A DNA stretch of 64,000 bases from Streptomyces sp. NBC_00576 (GCF_036345175.1 NZ_CP107780.1:4278001-4342000), one strand, 5' to 3'; shown: positions 19,671 through 27,973, counted from the stretch's first letter. Numbers and translations: made by a program. Notes: generated by a model not told the origin, from the sequence alone.

Positions 19671-19698
19671 CCAGAAGAACCATCTGTTGGACTTCTGG
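19671..19698. promoter_or_regulatory. Candidate LysR operator
   Basis: CCAGAAG (19671-19677) and CTTCTGG (19692-19698) form a perfect 7-bp dyad with a 14-nt spacer inside the divergent LysR/SnoaL intergenic region, as expected for a LysR-type activator site. Confidence 0.6.
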
Positions 19699-19752
19699 GT
19701 GATAGGTGGCCAGGCTGGGAAACGTAGTGAAGTCCCACCCCAGGAGGTAACC

Positions 19753-20118
19753 GTGCCGGAGTACGAGAAAGCGATGCGGCCCGAGGACATCACCCGCCTG
19801 TTCGTCGAACGGTCCAACGCCGGTGACGCGGCCGGAGTCGCCGCGCTCTACGAAGAGGACGCGGTGCTGGCCTACCCGCCCGGCGACCGGACGGTGGGCC
19901 GAGAGGCGATCCGCGCGCTGTGGGAGAAGGTGCTGGCCAACCGTCCCCGCTTCGAACCGGAGCAGCCGCTGCCGACGCTGGTCAGCGGGGACATCGCCCT
20001 CACCTCGACCCCACCGAAGGACGGCACCGGCGCCCGCGCACAGGTCGTCCGCCGCCAGCCCGATGGAAGCTGGCTGCGCCTGCTCGACCAGCCGGAGTTC
20101 GTCCCCCCTACCGGCTGA
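19753..20118 (+). CDS. SnoaL/NTF2-like small protein
   Basis: 121 aa single-domain protein of the NTF2-like fold: helical start RPEDITRLFVERSNAGDAAG, LYEEDAVLAYPPGDRTVGRE and a terminal WLRLLDQPEF strand. Members include polyketide cyclases, isomerases and stress proteins; no substrate can be assigned. GTG 19753 lies 5 nt after AGGAGG. Divergence from the LysR gene and the dyad between them suggest LysR control. Confidence 0.82.
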   Translation: MPEYEKAMRPEDITRLFVERSNAGDAAGVAALYEEDAVLAYPPGDRTVGREAIRALWEKVLANRPRFEPEQPLPTLVSGDIALTSTPPKDGTGARAQVVRRQPDGSWLRLLDQPEFVPPTG

Positions 20119-20281
20119 CCAGCCACTCAAGCTGTATCTCGATGACGCGGAGGACGTGGGCGCCTATAAGTTGACCTTCGACTACCTTCGTTCGCAAGCC
20201 GCTGACAGTACGGCCTCGACACGGCTGATCTCCGGAACACGCCAGGAACTTGTCCACAAGACTGACATAGCAACTCCCGCC

Positions 20282-20491
20282 GTGGAAACGGCGGCTTCGA
20301 CATGGTTCAAGAGCAGCTGCAGCGGCGGCGAGGGCAACGAGTGCGTCGAGGTCGCCCACGCACCATGGTGGGTGGGCGTACGTGACCCCAAGGCGCACGC
20401 ACGAGGGGCGCTCACCGTGAGCCCAGCCGCCTTCGCCGCGTTCGTCGGCGGGGTGAAGGCAGGGCCCCGGAGTGTTCCGGGAAGATCCTGA
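20282..20491 (+). CDS. DUF397 protein, solitary
   Basis: 69 aa. DUF397 hallmarks are WFKSSCSGGEGNECVEVA, VRDPK and the closing ALTVSPAAFAAFVGGVK. Family members usually act with an adjacent HTH-DUF5753 regulator in Streptomyces development or antibiotic control. Here no partner is adjacent, and the ring of residues VGVRDPKAH is otherwise intact. GTG 20282 is chosen for length; there is no good ribosome-binding site. Confidence 0.75.
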   Translation: METAASTWFKSSCSGGEGNECVEVAHAPWWVGVRDPKAHARGALTVSPAAFAAFVGGVKAGPRSVPGRS

Positions 20492-20572
20492 TCTGACCTG
20501 ACGGTGTCCCCGTCGGCGGCGGTCCGCTTCGCGTGCAACCTGCCGCTCCTTTCTGCGGCGGTATCCATGCTT

Positions 20573-21652
20573 CTACGGCAACGGTCTACCTGGGGCCGGG
20601 CTCGCCTCTATCGCGTACAGGTATCCGTCCCTGCTGCCGACGTAGACCACGCCGTTCGTCACGACCGGGGACTCCACCGGCCCGCCCGTCTTCACCTTCC
20701 ACCGCAAACGGCCGTTCTCCGCGCTGACCGCCCACAGGTGGCCGTCGTCGCTGCCGAAGTACACCGTGCCGTCCGCCACCACGGGGGAGGAGCCGACGGG
20801 GCCGTCCGTGGTGACGTGCCACCTGATGGCGCCGGTGGTGGCGTTCAGCGCCCACAGCCGGCCGTCCCGGCAGCCTACGTACAGGGTGTTGCCGAAGATC
20901 GCGGGTGTGTTCCAGATGCTGCCGCGGGAACTGACCATCATGTGCCAGCGGGGTGCACCGGTGGCGGCGTCCAGCGCCCGTACGGACGGGCTCCGTCCTC
21001 CCACGTACAGGGTGCTGTCCTGCACCAGTGGCGTGGCAGGGGACAGATCGTAGATGGGCTCTTTCCAGCGAACCTTGCCGGTGGCCGGGTCGAACGCCCA
21101 GACGATCCCGTCCTTGGCGGCCGCGTAGAGGATGCCGTCGGCGAGCACGGGCGCCGACTCCATCTCCCCGCTCCTGCGCTGGTACTTCGCCCTCCAGCGG
21201 CGGCGCCCGGTCGCCGCGTCCACGGTCCGCAGGTGCCGGCCGGCGTTGACGTAGTGGACCAGCCCGTTGGCGACGAGGGGCTGGCTGTGGGAGCTCCACC
21301 ACATCCGCCTGCGCCAGCGGGGCCGGCCGTCGGCGGCGTCGAGGGCGAACAACTCGCCCCGGCCAGCGGCATAGACGGTGTCCCCGGCCACGGTGGGAGA
21401 ACCCATGCCTCCGGCGTCGGCGTTGGTCCACCGGACGGATCCGTCGGCCGCGTCCACGACCCACAGGCCCCGGCCGGTGACATAGACGGTCCCGTCGGTG
21501 ACGTACGGCGCCGAGTACACCGCGCTTCCGACGTGCACCCGCCATCGCACGGTTCCGGTTCGCCCGGTTGCGGCCAGTGGGCCCGGGGTGCGGAGCTGGA
21601 TCCCCTCGCGTGGGCGCACGTTTCCCCGTCGGCACCGGTTGCGCTTTGGCAC
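20573..21652 (-). CDS. Cytosolic PQQ-like beta-propeller protein
   Basis: 359 aa made of about seven beta-propeller repeats of the pattern LWALNATTGAIRW, with Trp-rich closing strands. There is no signal peptide or membrane helix. Such repeats are often the sensor half of Ser/Thr kinases in Streptomyces; no kinase domain is present here, so the protein may be a detached propeller or a scaffold. GTG 21652 is chosen with a G-rich site upstream; the frame stays open to 21739. It lies 56 bp downstream of the TIR-like gene on the same strand. Confidence 0.75.
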   Translation of the reverse strand: MPKRNRCRRGNVRPREGIQLRTPGPLAATGRTGTVRWRVHVGSAVYSAPYVTDGTVYVTGRGLWVVDAADGSVRWTNADAGGMGSPTVAGDTVYAAGRGELFALDAADGRPRWRRRMWWSSHSQPLVANGLVHYVNAGRHLRTVDAATGRRRWRAKYQRRSGEMESAPVLADGILYAAAKDGIVWAFDPATGKVRWKEPIYDLSPATPLVQDSTLYVGGRSPSVRALDAATGAPRWHMMVSSRGSIWNTPAIFGNTLYVGCRDGRLWALNATTGAIRWHVTTDGPVGSSPVVADGTVYFGSDDGHLWAVSAENGRLRWKVKTGGPVESPVVTNGVVYVGSRDGYLYAIEASPAPGRPLP

Positions 21653-21708
21653 TATGCCCCCCGTGTCGCGTGCTTTCGGTTCGTCAGAGGTCTTCCGGTG
21701 CAGCGGAG

Positions 21709-22323
21709 TCAGATGTCGCAGGCGTCCTGCCAGTCGCACACGTCGCAGATGACCAGGTGCAGGGCCCGGTCGCTGATGTGCTCGACGGTCGTGTACGGGC
21801 TCAGCCGGTCACTGCTCACGCCGCACTGCGGACAGGCCGCGAAAAGGCCCAGGCGGCCGAAGTCGCTGATGGCAAGGACGTGTTCGGAGATGTTGCCCCG
21901 AACGGCCGGCGCTGGCACGGCGGTTGAACCGATGTTCACGATCATGGCCGCCGTCGCGTCCGTCATACGGTACGTGCCCCCCGCCAGGCGTACGTGGCGC
22001 AGGCTGCCCAGGGAGGGCGGCAGCGGCGTGTCGTCGAGGCGGACGGGCACGAGGCGGGCCTCGCCGGTGCCGGTGAGCCCGCTCGGCAGGCCGGATTCCG
22101 CCAGGGCCCCGCCCCACGCGGTTCCGGCGGCGGCCGACCACAGGAGGACGACGGCGTCGTCCGTATCGGCGGAGGGGTTCGCCATACTGCGGGACGCAGG
22201 GGAGTCGTCCGGGGCCGTCGTCCACGCGTCGAGTACGAGGTCGGCCCCGACACGCCTCAGCGCGGCCGCCAGAGTGGAAGCCGGTCGCTCGTCCCGTTGC
22301 TGGTACGAAAGTCGGGTGCGCAT
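21709..22323 (-). CDS. TIR-like domain protein with zinc-ribbon tail
   Basis: 204 aa. The N-terminus fits the TIR_2 pattern: TRLSYQQRDE (box 1), LRRVGADLVLDAW, VVLLWSAAAGTAWGGALAE with the Trp and a possible catalytic Glu, and RLVPVRLDDTPLPPSL. The C-terminal third has CPQCG and CDVC, a likely zinc ribbon. TIR domains in bacteria are commonly NAD-consuming effectors or scaffolds. ATG 22323 lacks a strong ribosome-binding site; the open frame continues upstream without family-like sequence. It is transcribed with the propeller gene. NADase activity is inference. Confidence 0.68.
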   Translation of the reverse strand: MRTRLSYQQRDERPASTLAAALRRVGADLVLDAWTTAPDDSPASRSMANPSADTDDAVVLLWSAAAGTAWGGALAESGLPSGLTGTGEARLVPVRLDDTPLPPSLGSLRHVRLAGGTYRMTDATAAMIVNIGSTAVPAPAVRGNISEHVLAISDFGRLGLFAACPQCGVSSDRLSPYTTVEHISDRALHLVICDVCDWQDACDI

Positions 22324-23089
22324 GAGCTCATGGTGCGCCACGGGGGCACGCCATGGCTTGCGCTTTTCGAACACCGGACCAGTTCGTGGACCGCCGTCAG
22401 GGAGTTGTGACCCGCGCCGGTCATGGCGCACACGCCCACGGCAAACAGTGTCGCCAGTGCGAAGAGCACGCAGGGGGTTCGAGCTGCTCACCAAGGAGTG
22501 CACACAAGGCCGATTTAGCTCGATCGTGTGATCCTCCGCTTGCAGGCTTGCGGTGCCCTGGGCCGTTCGGGTTAGCGTGATCGTGCGACCTGGGACACCG
22601 GGTACGGCGTCAGCGTGCGGGGCCCCTGCTCCACCAGAGGATGGTTCAGGGCCTCCCCGTCGCCTCTGGCCGTACCCACCTGGCCAAGTCGTGAGGGAAC
22701 TGGCCTCCCGGGTCCGGACCACGCACACGATGCGTGTCGCCACCCGGGGTCGAGTACGCCGGGGACCAGCTCGCCCAAGACCGTTCGGGGCGCGCGGCTG
22801 AACGGGACTCACTCCCGCTCAGTCCACAGGAACGGTGATGGGACAACGAGCACGGCAACCTTGCGGATCTTGAAGCGTCGAGAACTCTACGATCCACAAG
22901 CGCCGTCTTCCGCTTCACGTCAGCGACCCCGGTCCTACCTGATCAAACCGGGCAACCGTGACTCTCCCCGGGGCTCTGGGGGTGAAGGCCTGCCTGGCCT
23001 CTTCCAGAAATTGATCACCGTACCGCAGACCGCAACAGCTGCTGCATGTACTGCGGCGACGATCTGAGTGGCGCTCTCCTGGCCTGAGC
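22324..23089. other. 766-bp gap without a convincing gene
   Basis: No reading frame here has family-like sequence or a good start. One minus-strand frame is the upstream extension of the TIR gene and looks non-coding. A short plus-strand segment near 23020-23068 would read NSCCMYCGDDLSG, faintly like an HNH or zinc-knuckle remnant, but it is closed by a stop after GALLA. The main structure is the imperfect inverted repeat at 22586-22691. A lowered GC content supports decayed or recently inserted DNA. Confidence 0.5.
22586..22691. repeat. Imperfect nested inverted repeat
   Basis: CGAC (22586-22589) pairs with GTCG (22688-22691), GGGTACGGC (22600-22608) pairs with GCCGTACCC (22669-22677), and CCAGAGG (22634-22640) pairs with CCTCTGG (22663-22669). 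GGGGCCCC lies in the bulge. It may be a structured RNA or a small mobile-element remnant. Confidence 0.45.
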
Positions 23090-23500
23090 TCAGTCGACCA
23101 GTCTCAGTTCGACGCGATATCGCTCCTTCACATCCCTTACGAAATCTGTTCGCCCTACGGCGGGGAGCGACCGATGCCACCATTGATGATCGCCAGGCCG
23201 AATGAGCGGGCCGTCCGCCAGAACCGCCCTGAACCGCTCGTCAATTTCGGCAAGCTCGGCCGTGAACCAAGAGAACTCGGGGAGTGACCGCACTTTTGAG
23301 TCCTCTGTAACGCGCTGGAGCAGGTCACGAACAGATAGATCGTTCAAGTACTCCGAGACGTCCAGATCGTAACCGTCCGCACATTCATCAACCATCGCTT
23401 CCCAACTTCGCAAAGCTTGCCCAGGAAGCATTGCGACCGTCCATCCGGTCTCGCTTGCGATCCGCCGAAAGTGGTCAGCCAGGGATCCTTCACGGATCAC
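23090..23500 (-). CDS. Unrecognised immunity-like protein
   Basis: 136 aa soluble, acidic protein; no family firmly recognised. The central segment GYDLDVSEYLNDLSVRDLLQ followed by LAEIDERFRAVL and paired Trp residues in HQWWHRSLP recalls a family of small immunity-like proteins seen beside toxins, but I cannot name it with confidence. GTG 23500 is preceded by GAGGAG at 8 nt. It follows the ankyrin gene by 18 bp in the same direction. A minor AT enrichment compared with galK suggests transfer. Confidence 0.6.
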   Translation of the reverse strand: MIREGSLADHFRRIASETGWTVAMLPGQALRSWEAMVDECADGYDLDVSEYLNDLSVRDLLQRVTEDSKVRSLPEFSWFTAELAEIDERFRAVLADGPLIRPGDHQWWHRSLPAVGRTDFVRDVKERYRVELRLVD

Positions 23501-23518
23501 TTGAATTGCTCCTCTTCC

Positions 23519-23860
23519 TTACCCACCAGAGCGAAAAGGGAATCCATCAATCAATTCGACAGCAAGCCAATGCCCGCGAGCATCGGCGAAACCCCTGGCA
23601 TCCTGCCCGAATTTGTTTTTCAGCTTCGGATCCGCTCCTCGGGCCAGCAGAAATGCCGTTGTGTCCACGTGCAGCGGCTCACTCGACTGCAGCGCCCCAT
23701 CCGCCTCCGTGTCGATCGCATGATGAAGCAGCGGAAAACCACGGTAAATTTCGTTCACATCTGCACCGGAAGTCAAGAGCTGCCGAAGACGAGGAAGGTC
23801 TTCGTGCTCGACAGCGCTCCTGACATCCGTCCATTCGTCTGGCGTTTCAGCCACCGTCAC
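23519..23860 (-). CDS. Short ankyrin-repeat protein coupled to galK
   Basis: 113 aa with about three ankyrin repeats: LPRLRQLLTSGADVN, FPLLHHAID, VDTTAFLLARGADPKLKNKFGQ. Ankyrin repeats bind other proteins, and short ankyrin proteins occur among immunity genes of polymorphic toxins. The GTG at 23860 overlaps the galK stop in a GTGA, so it may be translated from the gal transcript even though a sugar role is unlikely. The next gene downstream is the immunity-like 136-aa protein. Confidence 0.78.
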   Translation of the reverse strand: MTVAETPDEWTDVRSAVEHEDLPRLRQLLTSGADVNEIYRGFPLLHHAIDTEADGALQSSEPLHVDTTAFLLARGADPKLKNKFGQDARGFADARGHWLAVELIDGFPFRSGG

Positions 23861-25029
23861 CGCACCCGCCGCGCCCCCGCCGAAGGCACCGCCGCGAAAA
23901 CCCGAGGCGTGACGAACCCGGCGGAGGCGAACGCCTCCTCCACCGCTTTGCCGACTCGTTCCGCGTCGCCCGCCTCCACCAGCACGATGGCCGAGCCGCC
24001 GAAGCCGCCGCCCGTCATGCGGGCGCCCAGGGCGCCGGCGTCCAACGCGGCCTCGACCACCAGGTCGAGCTCCGGGCAGGAGATCCTGAAGTCGTCGCGG
24101 AGGGAGGCGTGGCCCTCGGTGAGGATGGGGCCGATGGCGCGGGTGTCGCCGCCCGATTTCAGCAGGCCCACGACGCGCTCGACGCGGTGGTCCTCCGTCA
24201 CCACGTGGCGTACCAGGCGCTGTACCTCGTCATCGCCGCCCGCGTCGGCCAGCTGGGCCAGCGCCGCGTCGAGGTTCTCGTACGCCACGTCCCGCAGCGC
24301 GTCCACGCCCAGCAGTTCCGCGCCCCGTTCGCAGCCCGCCCGGCGCTTGCCGTACTCGCCCTCGCTGTGGGAGTGCTTGACCTGGGTGTCCATGACCAGG
24401 AGGCGCATGCCCTCGGCCGCCAGGTCGAAGGGGATCTGGTCCTGGGAGAGGTCCCGCGTGTCCAGGAAGAGAGCGTGGCCTGCGGTGCAGCACGCCGAGG
24501 CTGTTTGATCCATGATGCCGGTGGGAGCGCCTACGTACACGTTCTCCGCGCGCTGGCACAGGCGGGCCAACTGCCAGCGTTCCAGGCCCAGTTCGTACAG
24601 GTCGTTCAGGGCCAGGGCGACCACGACCTCCAGCGCCGCCGACGACGACAGGCCCGCGCCCGTCGGTACCGTCGAGGTCAAGTGGATGTCCGCGCCCGAC
24701 GACACCGACGTGTGGCCCGCGTCCACCAGCGCCCAGATCACGCCCGCCGGGTACGCCGTCCAGTTCTTGTCCGACTCCGGCAGCAGGGCGTCGACGCGTA
24801 GTTCAACCACCCCGCCCTCGATGTCCGACGAGTGCAGGCGCACGACGCCGTCCGTGCGGCGGGAGACCGCTGCCAGTGCCGTGTGCGGGAGGGCGAAGGG
24901 CATGACGAAACCGTCGTTGTAGTCGGTGTGTTCGCCGATCAGGTTGACCCGGCCGGGCGCCGCCCACACTCCCTCCGGTGCCGATCCGTACAGCCCCTCG
25001 AAAACCTCGGCGACATCCGCAGTCGTCAT
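23857..25029 (-). CDS. galK: Galactokinase
   Basis: 390 aa GHMP kinase phosphorylating galactose to galactose-1-phosphate, the first Leloir step. The signatures are all present: GRVNLIGEHTDYNDGFVMPF near residue 27, PTGAGLSSSAA and ARMTGGGFGGSA. ATG 25029 is preceded by GAGGT at about 8 nt. It is the third gene of galT-galE-galK; an 18-bp tandem repeat fills the short galE-galK gap. The stop overlaps the start of the ankyrin gene. Confidence 0.97.
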   Translation of the reverse strand: MTTADVAEVFEGLYGSAPEGVWAAPGRVNLIGEHTDYNDGFVMPFALPHTALAAVSRRTDGVVRLHSSDIEGGVVELRVDALLPESDKNWTAYPAGVIWALVDAGHTSVSSGADIHLTSTVPTGAGLSSSAALEVVVALALNDLYELGLERWQLARLCQRAENVYVGAPTGIMDQTASACCTAGHALFLDTRDLSQDQIPFDLAAEGMRLLVMDTQVKHSHSEGEYGKRRAGCERGAELLGVDALRDVAYENLDAALAQLADAGGDDEVQRLVRHVVTEDHRVERVVGLLKSGGDTRAIGPILTEGHASLRDDFRISCPELDLVVEAALDAGALGARMTGGGFGGSAIVLVEAGDAERVGKAVEEAFASAGFVTPRVFAAVPSAGARRVR

Positions 25030-25048
25030 GCCCTCTACCTCTGACCTC

Positions 25049-25084
25049 TCGTACGTTCCAGGCCTGTCGTACGTTCCAGACCTG
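25049..25084. repeat. 18-bp tandem repeat between galE and galK
   Basis: TCGTACGTTCCAGGCCTG (25049-25066) is followed immediately by TCGTACGTTCCAGACCTG (25067-25084), 17 of 18 identical, just after the galE stop and before the galK ribosome-binding site. Confidence 0.85.
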
Positions 25085-26047
25085 CTACTTGCTGTGCCGC
25101 TGCGCGAACTCCCACGCGTCCGCGACGATTCCCGCCAGGTCGGCCCGGGTCGGGTTCCAGCCGAGGCGGGTTCGGGCCCGGTCGGCGGAGGCGACCAGGA
25201 CCGCCGGGTCGCCGCCCCTGCGCGGGGCCACGACCTCCGGGATGGGGTGCCCGGTGACCCGCCGCACCGTCTCGACGACCTCGCGGACCGAGAAGCCCTC
25301 GCCGTTGCCGAGGTTGCAGATCAGGTGTTCGCCTGCCGTCGCGGCCGTGAGGGCCAGCAGGTGGGCGTCCGCCAGGTCCGCGACGTGGATGTAGTCCCGT
25401 ACGCAGGTGCCGTCGGGGGTCGGGTAGTCCTCGCCGTAGATCGAGATCGCGTCCCGCTTGCCCTGGGCGACCTGGAGCACGAGGGGGATCAGGTGGGACT
25501 CGGGGTCGTGGCGCTCGCCCTGGGTGGCGTAGGCGCCGGCGACGTTGAAGTAGCGGAGGGAGACCGCCGCCAGGCCGTGGGCCGTCGCCTCGCTCGTGAT
25601 CATGTGGTCGACGGCCAGCTTCGAGGCGCCGTAGGGGTTCGTCGGGGACGTGCGGGCCGTTTCGACGATCGGGGTCGTCTCCGGCTCGCCGTATGTCGCG
25701 GCCGTGGACGAGAAGACCAGCTTGCGTACGCCGGCCTCGCGCATCGCCGTGAGCAGGGCCATCGAGCCGCCGACGTTGTTGTCCCAGTACTTCTCGGGCT
25801 TGACGACCGACTCGCCGACCTGGGAGGAGGCCGCGAAGTGGAGCACCCCGTCGAAGGAGGAGTCCAGCCACTTGGCGGCGTCCTTGATGTCGCCCTCCAC
25901 GAACGTGGCACCTGCCGGGACGCCCTCCCGGAAACCCGTCGAGAGGTTGTCGAGGACGACGACCTCGTGGCCGGCCTCCAGCAGGTGCTGGGCGACCACC
26001 CCGCCGACATAGCCCGCACCGCCGGTGACCAGGTACTTACCGCTCAT
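25085..26047 (-). CDS. galE: UDP-glucose 4-epimerase
   Basis: 320 aa short-chain dehydrogenase-type epimerase interconverting UDP-galactose and UDP-glucose with bound NAD. The Rossmann motif TGGAGYVGG is at residue 8, and the catalytic YGASK follows TSPTNP. The C-terminal sugar-binding part (residues 180-320) is full length. ATG 26047 overlaps the galT stop as TGATG, so the two are translationally coupled. Confidence 0.96.
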   Translation of the reverse strand: MSGKYLVTGGAGYVGGVVAQHLLEAGHEVVVLDNLSTGFREGVPAGATFVEGDIKDAAKWLDSSFDGVLHFAASSQVGESVVKPEKYWDNNVGGSMALLTAMREAGVRKLVFSSTAATYGEPETTPIVETARTSPTNPYGASKLAVDHMITSEATAHGLAAVSLRYFNVAGAYATQGERHDPESHLIPLVLQVAQGKRDAISIYGEDYPTPDGTCVRDYIHVADLADAHLLALTAATAGEHLICNLGNGEGFSVREVVETVRRVTGHPIPEVVAPRRGGDPAVLVASADRARTRLGWNPTRADLAGIVADAWEFAQRHSK

Positions 26048-27105
26048 CAACTCGCTACCTCTCGCAGTCGCTGGGCCGCGGATTCCGGCTGGATGTCGTT
26101 GATGAACACGCTCATCCCCGACTCGGAGCCCGCGAGGAACTTCAGCTTGCCGGAAGTACGGCGAATGGTGAAAAGCTCGAGGTGAAGCGCGAAGTCGTCA
26201 CGGTTGACGCCCTCGAACTCCTCCAGCGTGCCGAACGGCGCCTGGTGCCAGGCCGAGATGTACGGCGTCGGCGGCTCACCCTCACCGAATATCCGGTCGA
26301 AGCGCCTCAAGAGTTCCAGGTAGACCTTGGGGAACTCTGTGCGCGCCTCCTCGTCGAGCCCCAGGAGGTCCGGCACGCGGCGGCGCGGGTACAGGTGCAC
26401 CTCGTACGGCCAGTGGGCGGCGTACGGCACGAAGGCGACCCAGTGGTCGGTGGCCAGAACCAGTCGCTCGCCCGCCAGTTCCTTTTCGAGGATGTCGTCG
26501 AAGAGGTTCTCGCCGCCCGTCGCCTCCTTGTGCGCGGCCACCGAGCGAAGCATCAGTGCCGTACGGGGGGTGGTGAAGGGGTACGCGTAGATCTGGCCGT
26601 GGGGGTGTCCGAGGGTGACGCCGATCTCGGCGCCGCGGTTCTCGAAGCAGAACACCTGCTCGACGGCAGGGAGGTTCGACAGCTCCGACGTCCGGTCGGT
26701 CCACGCCTCCAGGACCAGTCGCGTCTGCTCCTCGGTGAGGTCGGCGAAGGACGAGTTGTGGTCGGAGGTGAAGCAGACCACCTCGCAGCGGCCGGAGTCG
26801 CCGGCCAGGGAGGGGAAACGGTTCTCGAAGACGACCACGTCGTACGACGAGTCCGGGATCTCGCTCAGCCGGTCGCCCTCGGTCGGGCAGAGGGGGCACT
26901 CGTCGGCCGGGGGGTGGTAGATGCGCCCCTGGCGGTGCGAGGCGATCGCCACCTCGTCGCCGAGCAGCGGGTCCCGGCGTACCTGGGACGTGGTGACCGT
27001 GCGCTCCAGGGGGCGTCGGTCCACCGCGTCGCGCACTGTGTCGTCGCGCAGGTCGTAGTAGATGAGCTCACGACCGTCGGCGAGCCTCGTCGAGGTCTTC
27101 TTCAC
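26047..27105 (-). CDS. galT: Galactose-1-phosphate uridylyltransferase
   Basis: 352 aa enzyme transferring UMP between UDP-glucose and galactose-1-phosphate. The catalytic HPHGQIY motif and the zinc-site CPLC near residue 75 are intact. The likely start is GTG 27105, with GGAGAG 7 nt upstream; the open frame extends 12 codons further to a TTG. It is the first gene of the gal operon, preceded by an AT-rich promoter segment at 27130-27177. In Streptomyces this operon is expressed from galP1 upstream of galT, with a second internal promoter. Confidence 0.96.
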   Translation of the reverse strand: MKKTSTRLADGRELIYYDLRDDTVRDAVDRRPLERTVTTSQVRRDPLLGDEVAIASHRQGRIYHPPADECPLCPTEGDRLSEIPDSSYDVVVFENRFPSLAGDSGRCEVVCFTSDHNSSFADLTEEQTRLVLEAWTDRTSELSNLPAVEQVFCFENRGAEIGVTLGHPHGQIYAYPFTTPRTALMLRSVAAHKEATGGENLFDDILEKELAGERLVLATDHWVAFVPYAAHWPYEVHLYPRRRVPDLLGLDEEARTEFPKVYLELLRRFDRIFGEGEPPTPYISAWHQAPFGTLEEFEGVNRDDFALHLELFTIRRTSGKLKFLAGSESGMSVFINDIQPESAAQRLREVAS

Positions 27106-27180
27106 GCCGGACTCTCCATCCGTACCAAAACCTAGCTTCAAACAGAACCGAACACATCAAATCATAAATCCACAACCATG
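27106..27180 (-). promoter_or_regulatory. gal operon promoter region (galP1-like)
   Basis: The stretch 27130-27177 is markedly AT-rich for this genome and lies directly upstream of galT. On the minus strand a TAGGTT hexamer could be the -10 box, preceded by short TTCGG/TTCTG/TTTG repeats. It fits the position of galP1 described in Streptomyces, where hexamer repeats matter; exact elements are inferred. Confidence 0.4.
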
Positions 27181-27265
27181 GGTATCCCCCGGCGAGCCGT
27201 GAAACGTGAGCGGAGCCGGAGTTCACGGGAACTCCGGCTCCGCGGTCAGGAAGTGAGGTACCTGG

Positions 27266-27973
27266 TCAGAAGTCCGCTCCAGGAGACGAGTGCGGCTGGT
27301 GCTGCTGCACCGGCCCCGCCCGGTCCAGCAGGCCCGTACGGGCCGCCAGCGCCGCCGCCTCCAGCCTCGACCCCACCCCCAGCTTCATCAGCACCCGCTG
27401 CACATGCGTACGGGCCGTACTGGGCGCGATCCCCATGCCGGCCGCGATCAGCCGCGTGTCCTCGCCGTCGGCGACCCTGACCAGGACCTCGACCTCTCTC
27501 GGCGTGAGCATCTGGAGGAGGCGCTGGCCCTCGTCGTCGGGCTGGGCGGCGGGGTTGAGGAGTTCACTGAACGCGGCCTGGAGCAGCTGCGGCGAGACCG
27601 CCGCTTCGCCCGCCCTGGCCTTCATGATGGCGCGCTCGACGCCCTCGATCCGCTCGTCGTGACGTACGTACCCGGAAGCTCCCGCGGCGAAGGCGGCGGC
27701 GATGCCGCGCGGGCTGGGCACCGGGCCCAGCACCAGGACCGCCACCTGCGGACGCTCGCGCTTGATCCGCACCACCGGGTCGAACATGCCCGGCTCGGCC
27801 GGTGTCGCCGTGCCCAGCAGGCACACCTCCGGCGCGCGGGTGATCACCAGTTCCGCCGCGCCCGCGGCGGGCGCCGCCGCGGCGAGCACCCGGTGCCCGC
27901 GCAGCTTCAACGCCGAGGCAAGAGCCTCGGCGAGCAGTCGGTGGTCGTCGACCACCATCAGCCGCACTCCCAT
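27266..27973 (-). CDS. LuxR-type regulator without phosphoacceptor Asp
   Basis: 235 aa. The receiver-like domain keeps the acidic pair in VVDDHRLL (residues 9-10), but the segment that should hold the phosphorylated Asp reads EVCLLGTATP, with Gly54 in its place. The LuxR helix-turn-helix is normal: LTPREVEVLVRVADGEDTR and APSTARTHVQRVLMKLGV. So it probably works without phosphorylation, as an atypical response regulator. ATG 27973 has GGGGGGT 7 nt upstream. No kinase is adjacent; it stands between the gal operon and the PQQ genes. Confidence 0.85.
   Translation of the reverse strand: MGVRLMVVDDHRLLAEALASALKLRGHRVLAAAAPAAGAAELVITRAPEVCLLGTATPAEPGMFDPVVRIKRERPQVAVLVLGPVPSPRGIAAAFAAGASGYVRHDERIEGVERAIMKARAGEAAVSPQLLQAAFSELLNPAAQPDDEGQRLLQMLTPREVEVLVRVADGEDTRLIAAGMGIAPSTARTHVQRVLMKLGVGSRLEAAALAARTGLLDRAGPVQQHQPHSSPGADF

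Noticed and set aside
20504..22531. 675-aa plus-strand frame across the propeller and TIR genes
   Set aside because: Antisense shadow, rich in Pro/Arg/Ala; both minus-strand genes have recognisable domains.
23020..23068. NSCCMYCGDDLSG segment, HNH-like
   Set aside because: Only about 15 residues with no further nuclease motif and a stop soon after; could be chance.
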